DNA of 64,000 bases from Streptomyces sp. MspMP-M5 (GCF_000373585.1 NZ_KB891940.1:180610-244609), one strand, 5' to 3'. Counted from the first letter of the stretch, positions 8,311 through 17,594 are shown. Notes: a model not told the origin generated them from the letters alone. Made by a program: numbers and translations.

Positions 8311-9597
8311 TCATCGCACCGGGTCGGCAACCGCCTTCAGAACCGTGTCCACTTCCGTGCACCACAGGCCGGCCAGACGTGCCGCGCGCCGATGGTCGAG
8401 AACATCGATGCGGTGTTTGATCCGCGCGGTGGTCCGTGTGCCGAACCACACCTCCAGCGTTACCTCGAACGCGGACTCCGGCTTGAGCCGGGGTACGTAC
8501 ACACTCGTGGCGCCATCGAGGCACAGGGTGAGATCGGTCTGCTCCTGCGATACGAACGCTGCCTGGCACAACGGGGTGCGCTGTGCATCGTGAGCGCTGT
8601 TGTCGCCGACAAGGTGTTCCAGCGGTGCGAATTGGAAGCGCAGGGTCTTGGCCAGCCCCGCCACGGTTTGCCCGAGGTCGCGCTCGACGCCGCCGAGGGC
8701 CCGGAACCTCAACGGCACCACCGAGACGAAGCATCCGATCGCGGACATGCTCGCCAGCGAGGTGCGCCCGCTGACCGGCAACCCGACGGCGAAGTCGCTG
8801 CCTCCGGTGAGCGCACGCAGGGCCCGGACCCACGCGGTGAGCAGGAGGGCGTTGGGTGTGGTGGCCGCGGTCCTGGCGGCCGACTCCAGCAGTCCGGTGT
8901 GGCGGGGCGACAGGACGACCAGCTCTTCACCGAGTGCGCCAGGCGTGGCGGGCACGGGGCCCAGCGGCAAGGGCAGGTCGGGCACGCCGGCGAGGTCCTG
9001 GGCCCACTCCATCAGGTCGTTGCGGTCCTGCTCCGTCTCTGTGTCGCTCTGTGCCCGCCAGATCCGCTCGTAGTGGCTGGGCGGGTCGCCGGGAGGGGGA
9101 TCGCCGTGCCGCAGCGCCCGGTAGGCGGCGCCGAGTTGGGAGAAGAACACGGTCGCCGACCATCCGTCGAAGGCGGTGTGGTGCACGGAGACGATGAGGT
9201 GTGCCAGCCCGTCGTCCGTCGTGCCGCAGGTCAGCAGCAGCGCCCGCACCGGCAGGTCCCGATCGAGGTGGAAGGGGCGATACGCGAAGGCGCGCAGAGC
9301 CGGCTCGTGCTCCGGCGGCGCGGCGCGGCGGATCTCCAGTACCTCGGCCACCGCGTCAGGTTCGAGGACCGTCGCGACGAGCCTGTGGGACTGCCTGGTG
9401 ATGAGGGTACGCAGGGCGGTGTGCCGGCCGACGACGGTGCGCAGGGCCGTCCGTAGTGCCGCCTCGTCGATCGGGCCGGTGATCCGGAACGTGAAGGAGT
9501 CCATCGCGTCCGGTGATCCGGGGCTTGCCTTCTCGACGAACCAGTACCGGGCCTGTGGTGCGGGCAGGCCGCCGAGCCACCGCATCTCGGCGGTCAC
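8311..9597 (-). CDS. Free-standing NRPS condensation-domain protein
   Basis: The 428-residue protein is a single condensation domain with the catalytic motif VHHTAFDGWS (HHxxxDG; H139, H140, D144) and the YRPFHLDRDLPVRALLL block before it. Condensation enzymes join a carrier-bound acyl group to an amine or hydroxyl; stand-alone members often act on a non-carrier acceptor such as a sugar or polyketide core, as SgcC5 does in C-1027 biosynthesis. I chose GTG 9597 because it overlaps the stop of the peptidase-like gene (GTGA), implying translational coupling; ATG 9585 is internal. The obvious donor partner is the adenylation-ketoreductase-carrier protein at 13157-16609. No other carrier domain is visible in the window. 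Confidence 0.88.
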   Translation of the reverse strand: MTAEMRWLGGLPAPQARYWFVEKASPGSPDAMDSFTFRITGPIDEAALRTALRTVVGRHTALRTLITRQSHRLVATVLEPDAVAEVLEIRRAAPPEHEPALRAFAYRPFHLDRDLPVRALLLTCGTTDDGLAHLIVSVHHTAFDGWSATVFFSQLGAAYRALRHGDPPPGDPPSHYERIWRAQSDTETEQDRNDLMEWAQDLAGVPDLPLPLGPVPATPGALGEELVVLSPRHTGLLESAARTAATTPNALLLTAWVRALRALTGGSDFAVGLPVSGRTSLASMSAIGCFVSVVPLRFRALGGVERDLGQTVAGLAKTLRFQFAPLEHLVGDNSAHDAQRTPLCQAAFVSQEQTDLTLCLDGATSVYVPRLKPESAFEVTLEVWFGTRTTARIKHRIDVLDHRRAARLAGLWCTEVDTVLKAVADPVR

Positions 9598-10778
9598 GAC
9601 GACAGGACCAACGACGAGAAGCAGGCGACGAGCGCGCGGTCCATGGCGGTCTGGAACACCGAGAAGGCGGCCGGGTCGAAGCGGTCGACGGCGCCCTTGG
9701 TCGCCGACACCACGAGCCGAGCGGCACCGTCGAAAGTGCTGTAGGCGTGGCAGATGTAGCCGGGGACGCTGCCGAAGTGGCCGATGCCGGTGCGGTCGGG
9801 GGCGAACTGCCGGCGGAACAGGCCGGGGCTGACGCCCGGGTCGGGTGGCGGCGGGGTGAACGAGGTGATTTCGGCGAGCGCGCGCGGGGGCAGCAGCCGG
9901 CCGTCGAGCAATGCGGCCAGAAACACGTCGAGGTCCCGGGCGCTGGAAATGATCTCGCCGGCGGCCCCGTACCAGGAGGGGTTGGAGCGAGTGACGTCGG
10001 CCACCTGCGGCTGCCCGTCCAGCCGGTAGCCGAGGTAGCCATGGGCGTGGGGGCCGGGGATGGCGGTGTCGTGCCCCGGCACGGTGGTGTCGGACAGGCC
10101 CAGCGGCCGCACGATCCGCCGGTATACCTGCTGTGCGTACGGCTCCCCGGTGATTTCCTCGATCAGCAGCCCGATCAGGACGTAGTTGGTGTTGGAGTAC
10201 GCGAAGCCCTCTCCGGGCGCGAAGTACGCGGGCTTGTCCAACGCGAAGCGAACCAGCTCGTCGGGGGTGTAGGAGGTCGTGAGCTGCCGTACGTACAGGT
10301 CGCCGGTGGTGGGGAAGAGGCCGGGCTGGACCGTACGGTCGAGCTGGTGCTTCCCCGAGTAGTTGTACAGGCCGCTCACGTGGAGGAGGAGCATCCTTAC
10401 GGTGATACGGCCGTCGAGTCCGAAGCGGGGAAGGTAGCGGTCGACGGGGTCGTCGAGGTCCAGTTCGCCCTCGGCCGCGAGCATCAGCACGATGGCCGCC
10501 ACGAAGGTCTTGGTGACGCTGCCGATGCGGAACACGGCATGTTCGGGGACGGGGTCCGGCCGACCGCGTCGGGCGACGCCGGCCGTGGCGCTCCACACGC
10601 CGAGCCGGTCGTGCACCCGCACCAGGACGCCGGTGGCCCCGGCGGCGACCATGTCGTCCATGGCTCTGGTCAGCGCCGCGCGGGGGCCGCCGTCCAGCGG
10701 GGCGACCGTGGCCGACTGGGCCGGCTGCATGTCCTTCAACTCCTCGTCTCCCGTCCGTCGAAGGGCGCTGTCCGTCAC
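9594..10778 (-). CDS. Serine beta-lactamase-fold enzyme, R61 D,D-peptidase type, cytoplasmic
   Basis: The 394-residue protein matches the Streptomyces R61 D,D-carboxypeptidase/class C beta-lactamase family: FRIGSVTKTF with nucleophile S87 and K90, YSNTNYVLIG with Y194 and N196, and a third box HFG. R61 enzymes are secreted, but this protein has no signal peptide: its N-terminus MTDSALRRTGDEELKD is polar. Its start and stop overlap the flanking aldo-keto reductase and condensation genes (GTGA at both ends), so it is made together with biosynthetic enzymes. In the cytoplasm a role in acyl transfer or hydrolysis of a pathway ester or amide (compare the LovD acyltransferase fold) is more likely than cell-wall trimming. 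That role is inference. Confidence 0.85.
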   Translation of the reverse strand: MTDSALRRTGDEELKDMQPAQSATVAPLDGGPRAALTRAMDDMVAAGATGVLVRVHDRLGVWSATAGVARRGRPDPVPEHAVFRIGSVTKTFVAAIVLMLAAEGELDLDDPVDRYLPRFGLDGRITVRMLLLHVSGLYNYSGKHQLDRTVQPGLFPTTGDLYVRQLTTSYTPDELVRFALDKPAYFAPGEGFAYSNTNYVLIGLLIEEITGEPYAQQVYRRIVRPLGLSDTTVPGHDTAIPGPHAHGYLGYRLDGQPQVADVTRSNPSWYGAAGEIISSARDLDVFLAALLDGRLLPPRALAEITSFTPPPPDPGVSPGLFRRQFAPDRTGIGHFGSVPGYICHAYSTFDGAARLVVSATKGAVDRFDPAAFSVFQTAMDRALVACFSSLVLSS

Positions 10779-11767
10779 TCGCGGCCGGCGGAGATCCAGT
10801 GCGGGTCCCGAGAGCGGGCTCCCTCCACTGTCCCGGCCACGGAGTCCAGTCGCCGGATGTGGTTCTCGGTGAGCACGGCACCGGCGGATGCGAGGTTGTC
10901 GGCCAGATACCGCCGTCGCCGGGTACCGGGGATCGGCACCACCGGCAGGCCGAACTCCCGGCCCTTGGCCTTCAGCCAGGCAAGGCTGACTTGCGCCTGG
11001 GTCAGTCCGGTCTCCTCGGCGACCGCGGCGATGGTCCGGGTCGCGGAGACGTTCACCGCCAGGTTGTCCTCGCTGTAGCGCGGCATCAGGGCCCGCCGCA
11101 GGTCGTCGGCCGGCAACGAGCGTTCACTGACCGTGCCGGCGAGCATGCCGCGGCCGAGCGGCGAGTACGGTACGAACCCGGTGCCGAGCTCGGCCGCCGC
11201 CGGGATGACTGCGGCCTCGACGTCACGGCTCCACACGCTCCACTCGGACTGAACGGCCGCGATCGGGTGGACGGCGTGGGCGCGACGCAGTTCGGCCGCG
11301 GTGACCTCGCACAGCCCCAGATGGCGCACCTTTCCGGCGGTGACGAGTTCGGCCATCGCGCCGACCGTCTCCTCGATCGGCACGTTCGGGTCCACCCGGT
11401 GCAGGTAGTACAGGTCGATGGTGTCGGTGCCCAGCCGCCGGAGGCTGGCCTCGGCGCAGCGCGCCACGTAGGACCGATCGCCCCGGGCGCCCCGGGACCC
11501 CTGGAGGTCGCCGGTGATCCCGAACTTCGTCGCCACGGTGACGTCGGCGCGCCGGTCGGCCAGTAGCCTGCCGACAAGTTCCTCATTGGCGCCGTTGCCG
11601 TACACATCGGCGGTGTCGAGGAAGGTGACGCCGATGTCGACGGCGTGTCGCAGGAGCGTCAGCGCCTCGTGCGGACTGACGGGTTCGGCAGCCGGGCTGA
11701 AGACCGACATCGTCGTGCCGAGGCCGACAGGGCTGACCCGCAGGTCGTCGCTGAGAAGAACAGTCAT
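10775..11767 (-). CDS. Aldo/keto reductase
   Basis: The 330-residue protein is a TIM-barrel NADPH reductase with the full catalytic tetrad: D51 and Y56 (FLDTADVYGNGANEEL), K81 (VATKFG) and H123 (YYLHRVDP). The C-terminal part with PIPGTRRRRYLADNLAS matches the phosphate-binding loop. It reduces a ketone or aldehyde. It is first in a minus-strand operon, its stop overlapping the start of the peptidase-like gene by 4 nt, and is transcribed away from the P450 gene. Candidate substrates are a keto group on the acyl unit or a keto-sugar; I cannot choose between them. Confidence 0.88.
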   Translation of the reverse strand: MTVLLSDDLRVSPVGLGTTMSVFSPAAEPVSPHEALTLLRHAVDIGVTFLDTADVYGNGANEELVGRLLADRRADVTVATKFGITGDLQGSRGARGDRSYVARCAEASLRRLGTDTIDLYYLHRVDPNVPIEETVGAMAELVTAGKVRHLGLCEVTAAELRRAHAVHPIAAVQSEWSVWSRDVEAAVIPAAAELGTGFVPYSPLGRGMLAGTVSERSLPADDLRRALMPRYSEDNLAVNVSATRTIAAVAEETGLTQAQVSLAWLKAKGREFGLPVVPIPGTRRRRYLADNLASAGAVLTENHIRRLDSVAGTVEGARSRDPHWISAGRE

Positions 11768-11915
11768 GGTGGGCGCAGCGTGCCGGGGACGGCTCGGAAA
11801 CCGGTCCAGCCTCGCTGTCCTCCCTCTCGATCAGCGACTCGACGCGGGCACGGATCGTCTTTGACGGGCGCGTACCAGGGTCGGCGGCGGAACCGAGGAG
11901 ACCGGAGGCCGGCAC
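11768..11915. promoter_or_regulatory. Divergent promoter region
   Basis: The 148-bp spacer between the start codons of the aldo-keto reductase (minus) and P450 (plus) genes must carry promoters in both directions and is a candidate SARP target. I do not see a clean heptamer repeat by eye. Confidence 0.4.
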
Positions 11916-13160
11916 ATGAACGCCCCCGATGGACGCGGAGACCGCCCCGTGGCGGGTGACAAGTGCCCGGTGGGGGCCGTGCCCGGGGGCGCGCCGCTGT
12001 TCCCGATGCGCCGGCCCTGCCCGTTCGGGCTGCCACCCGCCTACGCCGAGATGCGCGAGCATGCGCCGGTCCGGCGGGCGCGCCTGGCCGGCGGTGCTCT
12101 GGTGTGGCTGGTGTCCCGCCACGAGGACATCCGGACTCTGCTGGGCGACGCCCGACTCAGCGCGGACCGGTCGCGGCCGGGTTTTCCCTTCCTCGACAGC
12201 GAGACCGCCCAACTCGCCGACGTGCCGGTTTTTCTCAGCATGGACGCGCCGGACCATCTGGCGTACCGCCACATGTTCCGGTCGGAGTTCCGGCCCGGGC
12301 AGGTCGATGAGCTGCGGCCGTTCGTGCAGCACTGCGTCGACGAACACCTGGACCGGATGGTCACCCAGGGACCGCCGGCGGACCTGGTGACGTCGCTGGC
12401 GATGCCCGTGCCCGCGCTCACGGCCGGACGGATCCTCGGCGTACCGGAGGGCGAACTGCCCAGGCTGGAAGAGCTGTCGGTGGCCGCGCTCACCCACCGC
12501 GACACCAAAGCGTACGAGGAGCTGTTCAACTTCGTCAGGGAGATCGCCGACGACGCAGCCGAATCCCCCGCCTCCGCCGGCATGATCGGCAGAGTGCTCC
12601 GGGAGTACGTCGCGGCGGGTCAGCTGGATGCGTGGTCCATGCTGGCCACCGTGTTCGTCATCCTGATGGCGGGCTACGAGACGACCGCGCACATGATCTC
12701 GCTGGGTGTCCTGACGCTGCTGCACCACCCGGAGCAGCTTGCCGCGGTACGCCGGGATCCGGCGTTGGTACCGCAGGCGGTCGAGGAACTGCTGCGGTAC
12801 CTGTCGGTCGGTGAGCTGGCCGCCGTACGGATCGCGGCCGAGGACATCGAACTGCACGGGACGACGATCCGCGCCGGCGAGGGCGTGGTTCTGTTGGGCG
12901 CCGCGGGCAACAGGGACCCGAGGGTCTTTGAGGATCCGGAGCGCTTCGACATCCACCGCTCCCCGGCTCGGCACCTGGCCTTCGGTCACGGGCCCCATGC
13001 CTGCATCGGGGCGCGAGTGGCGAGGCTGGAGCTGGCCGTCGTCCTGACCACTTTGCTGGAGCGCCTGCCCGGTCTGCGGCTCGCGCAACGCATCACCGAC
13101 GACGCGGTCGACTACGAGGCCGTGCTCTTCGGGCTGAAGAGGCTGGAGGTCACGTGGTGA
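11916..13160 (+). CDS. Cytochrome P450 monooxygenase
   Basis: The 414-residue protein has the actinobacterial P450 signatures: I-helix AGYETTAHM with the acid-alcohol pair and heme loop HLAFGHGPHACIGARVARLE with the iron-ligating C363. It uses O2 and electrons from a ferredoxin that is not encoded here. ATG 11916 follows GGAGG at good spacing. The last codons overlap the start of the adenylation-ketoreductase-carrier gene, so the two proteins are translationally coupled. P450s paired this tightly with an adenylation-carrier protein often hydroxylate the carrier-bound acyl group. Oxidation of the core scaffold is the alternative. Confidence 0.9.
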   Translation: MNAPDGRGDRPVAGDKCPVGAVPGGAPLFPMRRPCPFGLPPAYAEMREHAPVRRARLAGGALVWLVSRHEDIRTLLGDARLSADRSRPGFPFLDSETAQLADVPVFLSMDAPDHLAYRHMFRSEFRPGQVDELRPFVQHCVDEHLDRMVTQGPPADLVTSLAMPVPALTAGRILGVPEGELPRLEELSVAALTHRDTKAYEELFNFVREIADDAAESPASAGMIGRVLREYVAAGQLDAWSMLATVFVILMAGYETTAHMISLGVLTLLHHPEQLAAVRRDPALVPQAVEELLRYLSVGELAAVRIAAEDIELHGTTIRAGEGVVLLGAAGNRDPRVFEDPERFDIHRSPARHLAFGHGPHACIGARVARLELAVVLTTLLERLPGLRLAQRITDDAVDYEAVLFGLKRLEVTW

Positions 13161-16100
13161 ACGCACCATCGCAGGCGGTCCTGAGCGGGGAAGCAGCTGA
13201 GCCGCCCGCCAGCTGGCCGGCCACCCTGAGCGCCGCGCTGTTGCGTGCGGCGGACGGTGGACGCACCGTCACCACCCTCGACGCCGAGGGCCGCGAACAG
13301 GTGGTGACGTACCGCGAGTTGGCCCGTGCCGCAGGCCGGGTGCGGTCGGCACTGCGCGCGGCGGGTACCGGCCCCGGTGATCCGGTCGTGCTCGCGGTCC
13401 GCGACAGGATGCGATTCCTCACCGCGTTCTGGGCGTGCGTGCTTGAGGGACTGGTACCGGCCCCGTTCGCGCCGCCGGCGGCGGGCCGGTCCGAGGAGGC
13501 CGACCGGCGCCGACTGGCGGGGGTGTGCCGGCTCTTGCGTGGACCGTTGGTCGTCGTCGACGAGGACTGGGCTGGTGAGGATGCCGCTGCGCGCCGCCTC
13601 GACCTGCGCCGGCTGCCGCGTTCCGGCAGCCAGGAGACCGAGCCGCATCCTGGTGAGGCCGTCCAGCGCCGCCCGGACGACGTCGCGGTGCACTTGCTGA
13701 CGTCGGGCAGCACGGGCGTGGCGAAATGCGTGCCGCTGACCCACCGGGCACTGGCGCACCGCGCCTGGGCCACGGCCCGGCACAACGGGTTCGAGCCCGA
13801 CGAGGTCGCGCTGAACTGGATGCCGCTCGACCACATCGGCGGTCTGGTCATGTGGTGCCTCCAGTCCGCCTTTTTGGGGTGCCACTACGTCGACGTGGAC
13901 ACCCGCCTCATCCTCGCCGACCCGCTCGCCTGGCTCGACCTGCTCAGCACACACCATGTGACGATGACCTGGGCGCCCAACTTCGCCTACGGTCTCGTCA
14001 ACAGCGAGCTGCGCCGCGGCACCGGGCGCAGCTGGGACCTGCGAGCGCTGCGACACGTGCTCAACGGTGGCGAGGCCGTCGTCGGCGCGACCGCCCAGGA
14101 GTTCGCCGCCCGGCTGGTCGGCCACGGGCTTCCGGCGACCGCCGTGCACCCGAGCTGGGGCATGTCGGAGACCGGTTCCGGAGTGGTCTACTCGCGCCTG
14201 GACGCCACCGACACCGCAGTGGGCATGGTGCATGTGGACGCGGCCTCCCTCGACGGTGAGCTGGCCTTCGTCCGCCCCGACCGGACGAGTTCGCTTCCCC
14301 TCACCGTCACGGGCGTCCCACTGCCGGGCGTCACGGTTCGCATCACCGGCGAGGACGGCCAGGTGCTGCCGTGCGACCGGGTGGGCGAGCTGGAGATCAG
14401 CGGGCCCACGCTGTTCGGCGGTTACGTGGGCGACGAGGAGGCGAACGGACGGGCGTTCACCGCCGACGGCTGGTTCCGCACCGGGGACCGGGCGTTCGTC
14501 CATGATGGCGAACTGACCATCGTGGGGCGGGGAACCGACGCCATCATCGTCAACGGCGTCAACGTCCCCGTCCACGAGATCGAGGCGGCGCTGGAGTCGG
14601 TCCCCGACCTCAGGCCCGGCTTCGTCGCGGTGTGCGGGGTACACACGCACCGCGGAGAGCGGCGCACCGTCGTCTTCGCGGCCCGCACCCCCGCCTCCAC
14701 CGCGACGTCGCGGGAACTCTCCGCGTCCGTGAGTGAGGTGACAGGACGCGAGTTCGGGTTCGCCCCCGACGACGTGGTCGTGATCCCGGCGGAGTCCTTT
14801 CCCAAGACCGCGATCGGCAAGATCCAGCGGAAGCGGCTCGCCGAGGAGTACGCCCGTTCCGAGGACCCGGCCTCCTGGATGTGTACGGAGATCTGGGACC
14901 CCACCACCGCGCCGCCGGCCGAGGGAGCAGAGCCGGGGACGCTGCTGCTGTTCGCTGACGCGGAGGATGCGCAGACCGCGCCATCCGGCAGCGTCGTCGT
15001 CTCACGCGGCCCCGCCTTCCGGGAACTGACCCCACTGCGTTACGAGATCGACCCGGACGACGCCGCCTCCCACGCGGCTGTACACACCTCCCTGGACCGT
15101 CACGGCGTGCGCCCCCGGACGGCGGTCTACACCTGGCTGCCCGGCCCGGAAACCACGCTGTCCGAGACACCGCGGCCCGAGGTCCTCGACGGAGGCGGGC
15201 CCGCCTCACTCCTGGTCGCCCTCCAGTCCGCGCAGCGTGCCCCGGCGCCCCCTGAACGATTCTTCATCGCGACGCGCCACGCTTGCGCGGTCCGTGCGGA
15301 CGAGCCGGTGAACCCCCTGGCGGCGACCGTGACGGGGCTGGTCAGGACGGCACGGTCGGAGGGCATCCGGCTTGACGTACGACAGGTGGACTTCGGCGCG
15401 GCCGAGACCCCCGCCGCCGTCCTGGACGCCTTGGGCGAGGAGGCGCGTAGCGCCGACGGCGAGGCCGTCGCCGCCTATCGGGACGGCACCCGGTATGTGC
15501 CCCGCAGGGTCCCGGTGAAGGCGCCGGCTCCGGCTGACCGGGGGACCCCGTCCGCGTTGCGCACTGGTGCGACCGCACTGATCACCGGCGGCTTGGGCGA
15601 CGTGGGGTACGAGCTGGCGCGTCACCTCCAGGACCGGTACGAGATGGACCTGGTGCTCGTGGGACGCACTCCGGCGTGCGTGGGCGGTACCGGGGAGCGT
15701 GCGCAACGCCTGACCGCGCTGGCGCAGCGGGGCCGCGTGCACTATGTGTGCTGCGACGCCGTCGACGAGGTGGCACTCGACAGGGCCGTCGCCGAGACGG
15801 AGTCCCGGTGGGGCAGCACGGTGGGGTTGGTGTTGCCTCTTGCGTCGCAGGACGTGGGCAGCAACTGGCTGGAGCCGGAGCGGCATGTGGTGGCGAACGA
15901 GCCGGTAGGCACGTTCCGCTCCGTCCTGCGGAACAAATTCCTGTCCGCCTGGGCCGCCGCGCGACTCGCGGCCCGGCGCCCCTCGTGCACGCTGGTGCTG
16001 TTCTCCTCGCTCAACGGCGCCTTCGGGGCCTCGCCGTTCGGCTCCTACGCGGCGGCCTGCACAGGCGTCGACGCCTTCGCCCGCAGTCCGCGCCCGCCCG

Positions 16101-16609
16101 GCTCCGGGTCGGCGCACGCCCTGGCGTGGAGCGTGTGGTCGGGGCTTGGCATGAGCCGGAAGGCCGCCGAGCTCGACGTGGCGGTCCGGCGCCGGGGCTT
16201 TCGGACCATGGACCGGGACGAGGCGGTCGGCCTGTTCGAGATCGCACTCGGCGCGGGCGAACCCTACATGCTGCTGGGATACGACCCAGGACAGGACGCC
16301 GGGACGCACGACGCGGAGCAGCGTGCCTCGCGATCCGCCCTGGCGGCCGCCGAGGATGTCGGCCCGCTGACACCGTGGCAGGACGCCGTCGTCCGGGTGT
16401 GGTCGCAGGTGCTGGAGCGGCAGGATGTGGGGGTCGACGACAACTTCTTCTCCCTGGGCGGGACGTCGGTCATGGTGATCCGGGCGGCCGCTCTCCTGTC
16501 CGACGACTGCGGCGTCCGCGTCCGGGTCGCCGACATCTACGAGAACCCGACGGTGAGCGCGCTCGCCACCGTCGCCGAACGCGCTGCTGACGGGGCTGTT
16601 CCCTCGTGA
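13157..16609 (+). CDS. Adenylation - ketoreductase - carrier protein (single-module NRPS/PKS-like loading enzyme)
   Basis: The protein has about 1150 residues. Residues 20-560 are an adenylate-forming domain (P-loop TSGSTGVAK near 181, WGMSETGSG, WFRTGDRAF, terminal PKTAIGKIQRKRL), with MTWAPNFAYGLV reminiscent of acyl-AMP ligases. Residues 580-800 resemble a structural ketoreductase half. Residues 805-1035 are a catalytic ketoreductase (NADPH motif TGGLGDVG; S951, Y964). Residues 1075-1145 are a carrier with LGGTSV (S1104). In polyketide ketoreductases the residue four after Tyr is Asn; here it is Cys (YAAAC). The layout fits activation of a keto acid and its reduction on the carrier to a 2-hydroxyacyl group, as in BarE-like modules. 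GTG 13157 overlaps the P450 stop (GTGA); GTG 13154 is also possible. No condensation or thioesterase domain is attached; the stand-alone condensation protein at 8311 probably offloads the acyl group. Confidence 0.88.
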   Translation: MNAPSQAVLSGEAAEPPASWPATLSAALLRAADGGRTVTTLDAEGREQVVTYRELARAAGRVRSALRAAGTGPGDPVVLAVRDRMRFLTAFWACVLEGLVPAPFAPPAAGRSEEADRRRLAGVCRLLRGPLVVVDEDWAGEDAAARRLDLRRLPRSGSQETEPHPGEAVQRRPDDVAVHLLTSGSTGVAKCVPLTHRALAHRAWATARHNGFEPDEVALNWMPLDHIGGLVMWCLQSAFLGCHYVDVDTRLILADPLAWLDLLSTHHVTMTWAPNFAYGLVNSELRRGTGRSWDLRALRHVLNGGEAVVGATAQEFAARLVGHGLPATAVHPSWGMSETGSGVVYSRLDATDTAVGMVHVDAASLDGELAFVRPDRTSSLPLTVTGVPLPGVTVRITGEDGQVLPCDRVGELEISGPTLFGGYVGDEEANGRAFTADGWFRTGDRAFVHDGELTIVGRGTDAIIVNGVNVPVHEIEAALESVPDLRPGFVAVCGVHTHRGERRTVVFAARTPASTATSRELSASVSEVTGREFGFAPDDVVVIPAESFPKTAIGKIQRKRLAEEYARSEDPASWMCTEIWDPTTAPPAEGAEPGTLLLFADAEDAQTAPSGSVVVSRGPAFRELTPLRYEIDPDDAASHAAVHTSLDRHGVRPRTAVYTWLPGPETTLSETPRPEVLDGGGPASLLVALQSAQRAPAPPERFFIATRHACAVRADEPVNPLAATVTGLVRTARSEGIRLDVRQVDFGAAETPAAVLDALGEEARSADGEAVAAYRDGTRYVPRRVPVKAPAPADRGTPSALRTGATALITGGLGDVGYELARHLQDRYEMDLVLVGRTPACVGGTGERAQRLTALAQRGRVHYVCCDAVDEVALDRAVAETESRWGSTVGLVLPLASQDVGSNWLEPERHVVANEPVGTFRSVLRNKFLSAWAAARLAARRPSCTLVLFSSLNGAFGASPFGSYAAACTGVDAFARSPRPPGSGSAHALAWSVWSGLGMSRKAAELDVAVRRRGFRTMDRDEAVGLFEIALGAGEPYMLLGYDPGQDAGTHDAEQRASRSALAAAEDVGPLTPWQDAVVRVWSQVLERQDVGVDDNFFSLGGTSVMVIRAAALLSDDCGVRVRVADIYENPTVSALATVAERAADGAVPS

Positions 16610-16649
16610 GCGCCCAGGGGCCGTGACGGCACGGCGCCCGCGTGGCACG

Positions 16650-17594
16650 TCAGGAGCTGTGCCCCGCAGGCGCGGGAACGGCCGCACGCCACGCTGCTCT
16701 GACGCCGTCGGTCAGGGACGTCCGCGCCTGCCAGCCGATCGCGTCACGGGCACGCCGCACATCCAGCCGGACATGGGCGCGGTCGAGGCCGCGGGACGGT
16801 AGGTGTTCAAAGGTCAGGGGGCGGTCCACCACCGTCCGTACCACGTCGGCCAGTTCGGCGAGGGAGGTGGACCGTCCCGAGCCGACGTTGAGGACCAGTG
16901 GGTTTCCCCAGGCGGCGAGGAGCTCGCTCCGGTCGGCGTGCAGGAGCCGGTGCATGCAGTCGACCACGTCGTCGATGTACACGTAGTCCCGGGTGCACGC
17001 CGAGTCACCGATGATCCTCAGCGGCCGGCCCTCCTGCAGCGAGCGCAGCCAGTGGGCCAGGACGCCCTGCCCGGCCGTGGCGCGCTGCCCGGGACCGTAG
17101 ACGTTCGACAGGCGCAGAATGATGCCCGGGATGGTGTCGGAGTACGCGGACAACTCCTCCTCCAAGGCCAGTTTGGCGGCGCCGTAGGAGGAAGTGGCGC
17201 GGGTCGACGAGACTTCCGAGAACGGCGGGCGGACGTCCGGGTCGTAAACCGTGCCGCCGGAACTGGTCAGCATCACCGCCGGCGGATCCGGCATCTGCGC
17301 CAGCCGGCGGAGCAGTTCGGCGAACAGCCGGTGGTCCGCCTGGGCCCGTTCGGGGTGCTGTTCCCCGAGCAGCGGGTTGATGCTGCTGGCGAGATAGAAG
17401 ACGACGTCCGCGGTGAGCAGGCAGTACGCGAGCCCTACGGGCGATATGAAGCCGGCCTTCCTGGTGAAACACGCGGTGTCGATGCCACTCTGATTCAGTA
17501 CCGCGCTGAGCTTCCTGCCGATGAATCCGCCCGCTCCGATCACCACTGCCCGGCGTATGGTGATGCGCTCCGCGCGGGATGCATGTCCGGGCAT
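16650..17594 (-). CDS. NAD-dependent sugar epimerase/dehydratase (extended SDR)
   Basis: The 314-residue protein has the extended SDR fold of nucleotide-sugar enzymes: VIGAGGFIGRKL at the N-terminus and the catalytic Ser/Tyr-Lys set (LTSSGGTVYD, SSYGAAKLALE). The SSGGTVY form resembles GalE-type 4-epimerases more than RmlB 4,6-dehydratases, whose STDEVYG motif is absent. ATG 17594 follows a GGGGGG run. It is the last gene of a minus-strand group running rmlA-like, kinase relic, response regulator, aminotransferase, epimerase, with a 146-bp gap before it. Epimerisation or ketoreduction of the NDP-hexose is likely; the position acted on is unknown. Confidence 0.82.
   Translation of the reverse strand: MPGHASRAERITIRRAVVIGAGGFIGRKLSAVLNQSGIDTACFTRKAGFISPVGLAYCLLTADVVFYLASSINPLLGEQHPERAQADHRLFAELLRRLAQMPDPPAVMLTSSGGTVYDPDVRPPFSEVSSTRATSSYGAAKLALEEELSAYSDTIPGIILRLSNVYGPGQRATAGQGVLAHWLRSLQEGRPLRIIGDSACTRDYVYIDDVVDCMHRLLHADRSELLAAWGNPLVLNVGSGRSTSLAELADVVRTVVDRPLTFEHLPSRGLDRAHVRLDVRRARDAIGWQARTSLTDGVRAAWRAAVPAPAGHSS

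Noticed and set aside
8311..10881. An 856-codon frame that would fuse an upstream protein to the condensation domain
   Set aside because: Its first half is an antisense-like, Arg/Pro-rich reading of the peptidase-like gene. The condensation protein starts at GTG 9597, which overlaps the upstream stop.
16650..17594. dTDP-glucose 4,6-dehydratase
   Set aside because: The dehydratase motif STDEVYG is missing; SSGGTVY fits GalE-type epimerases better.
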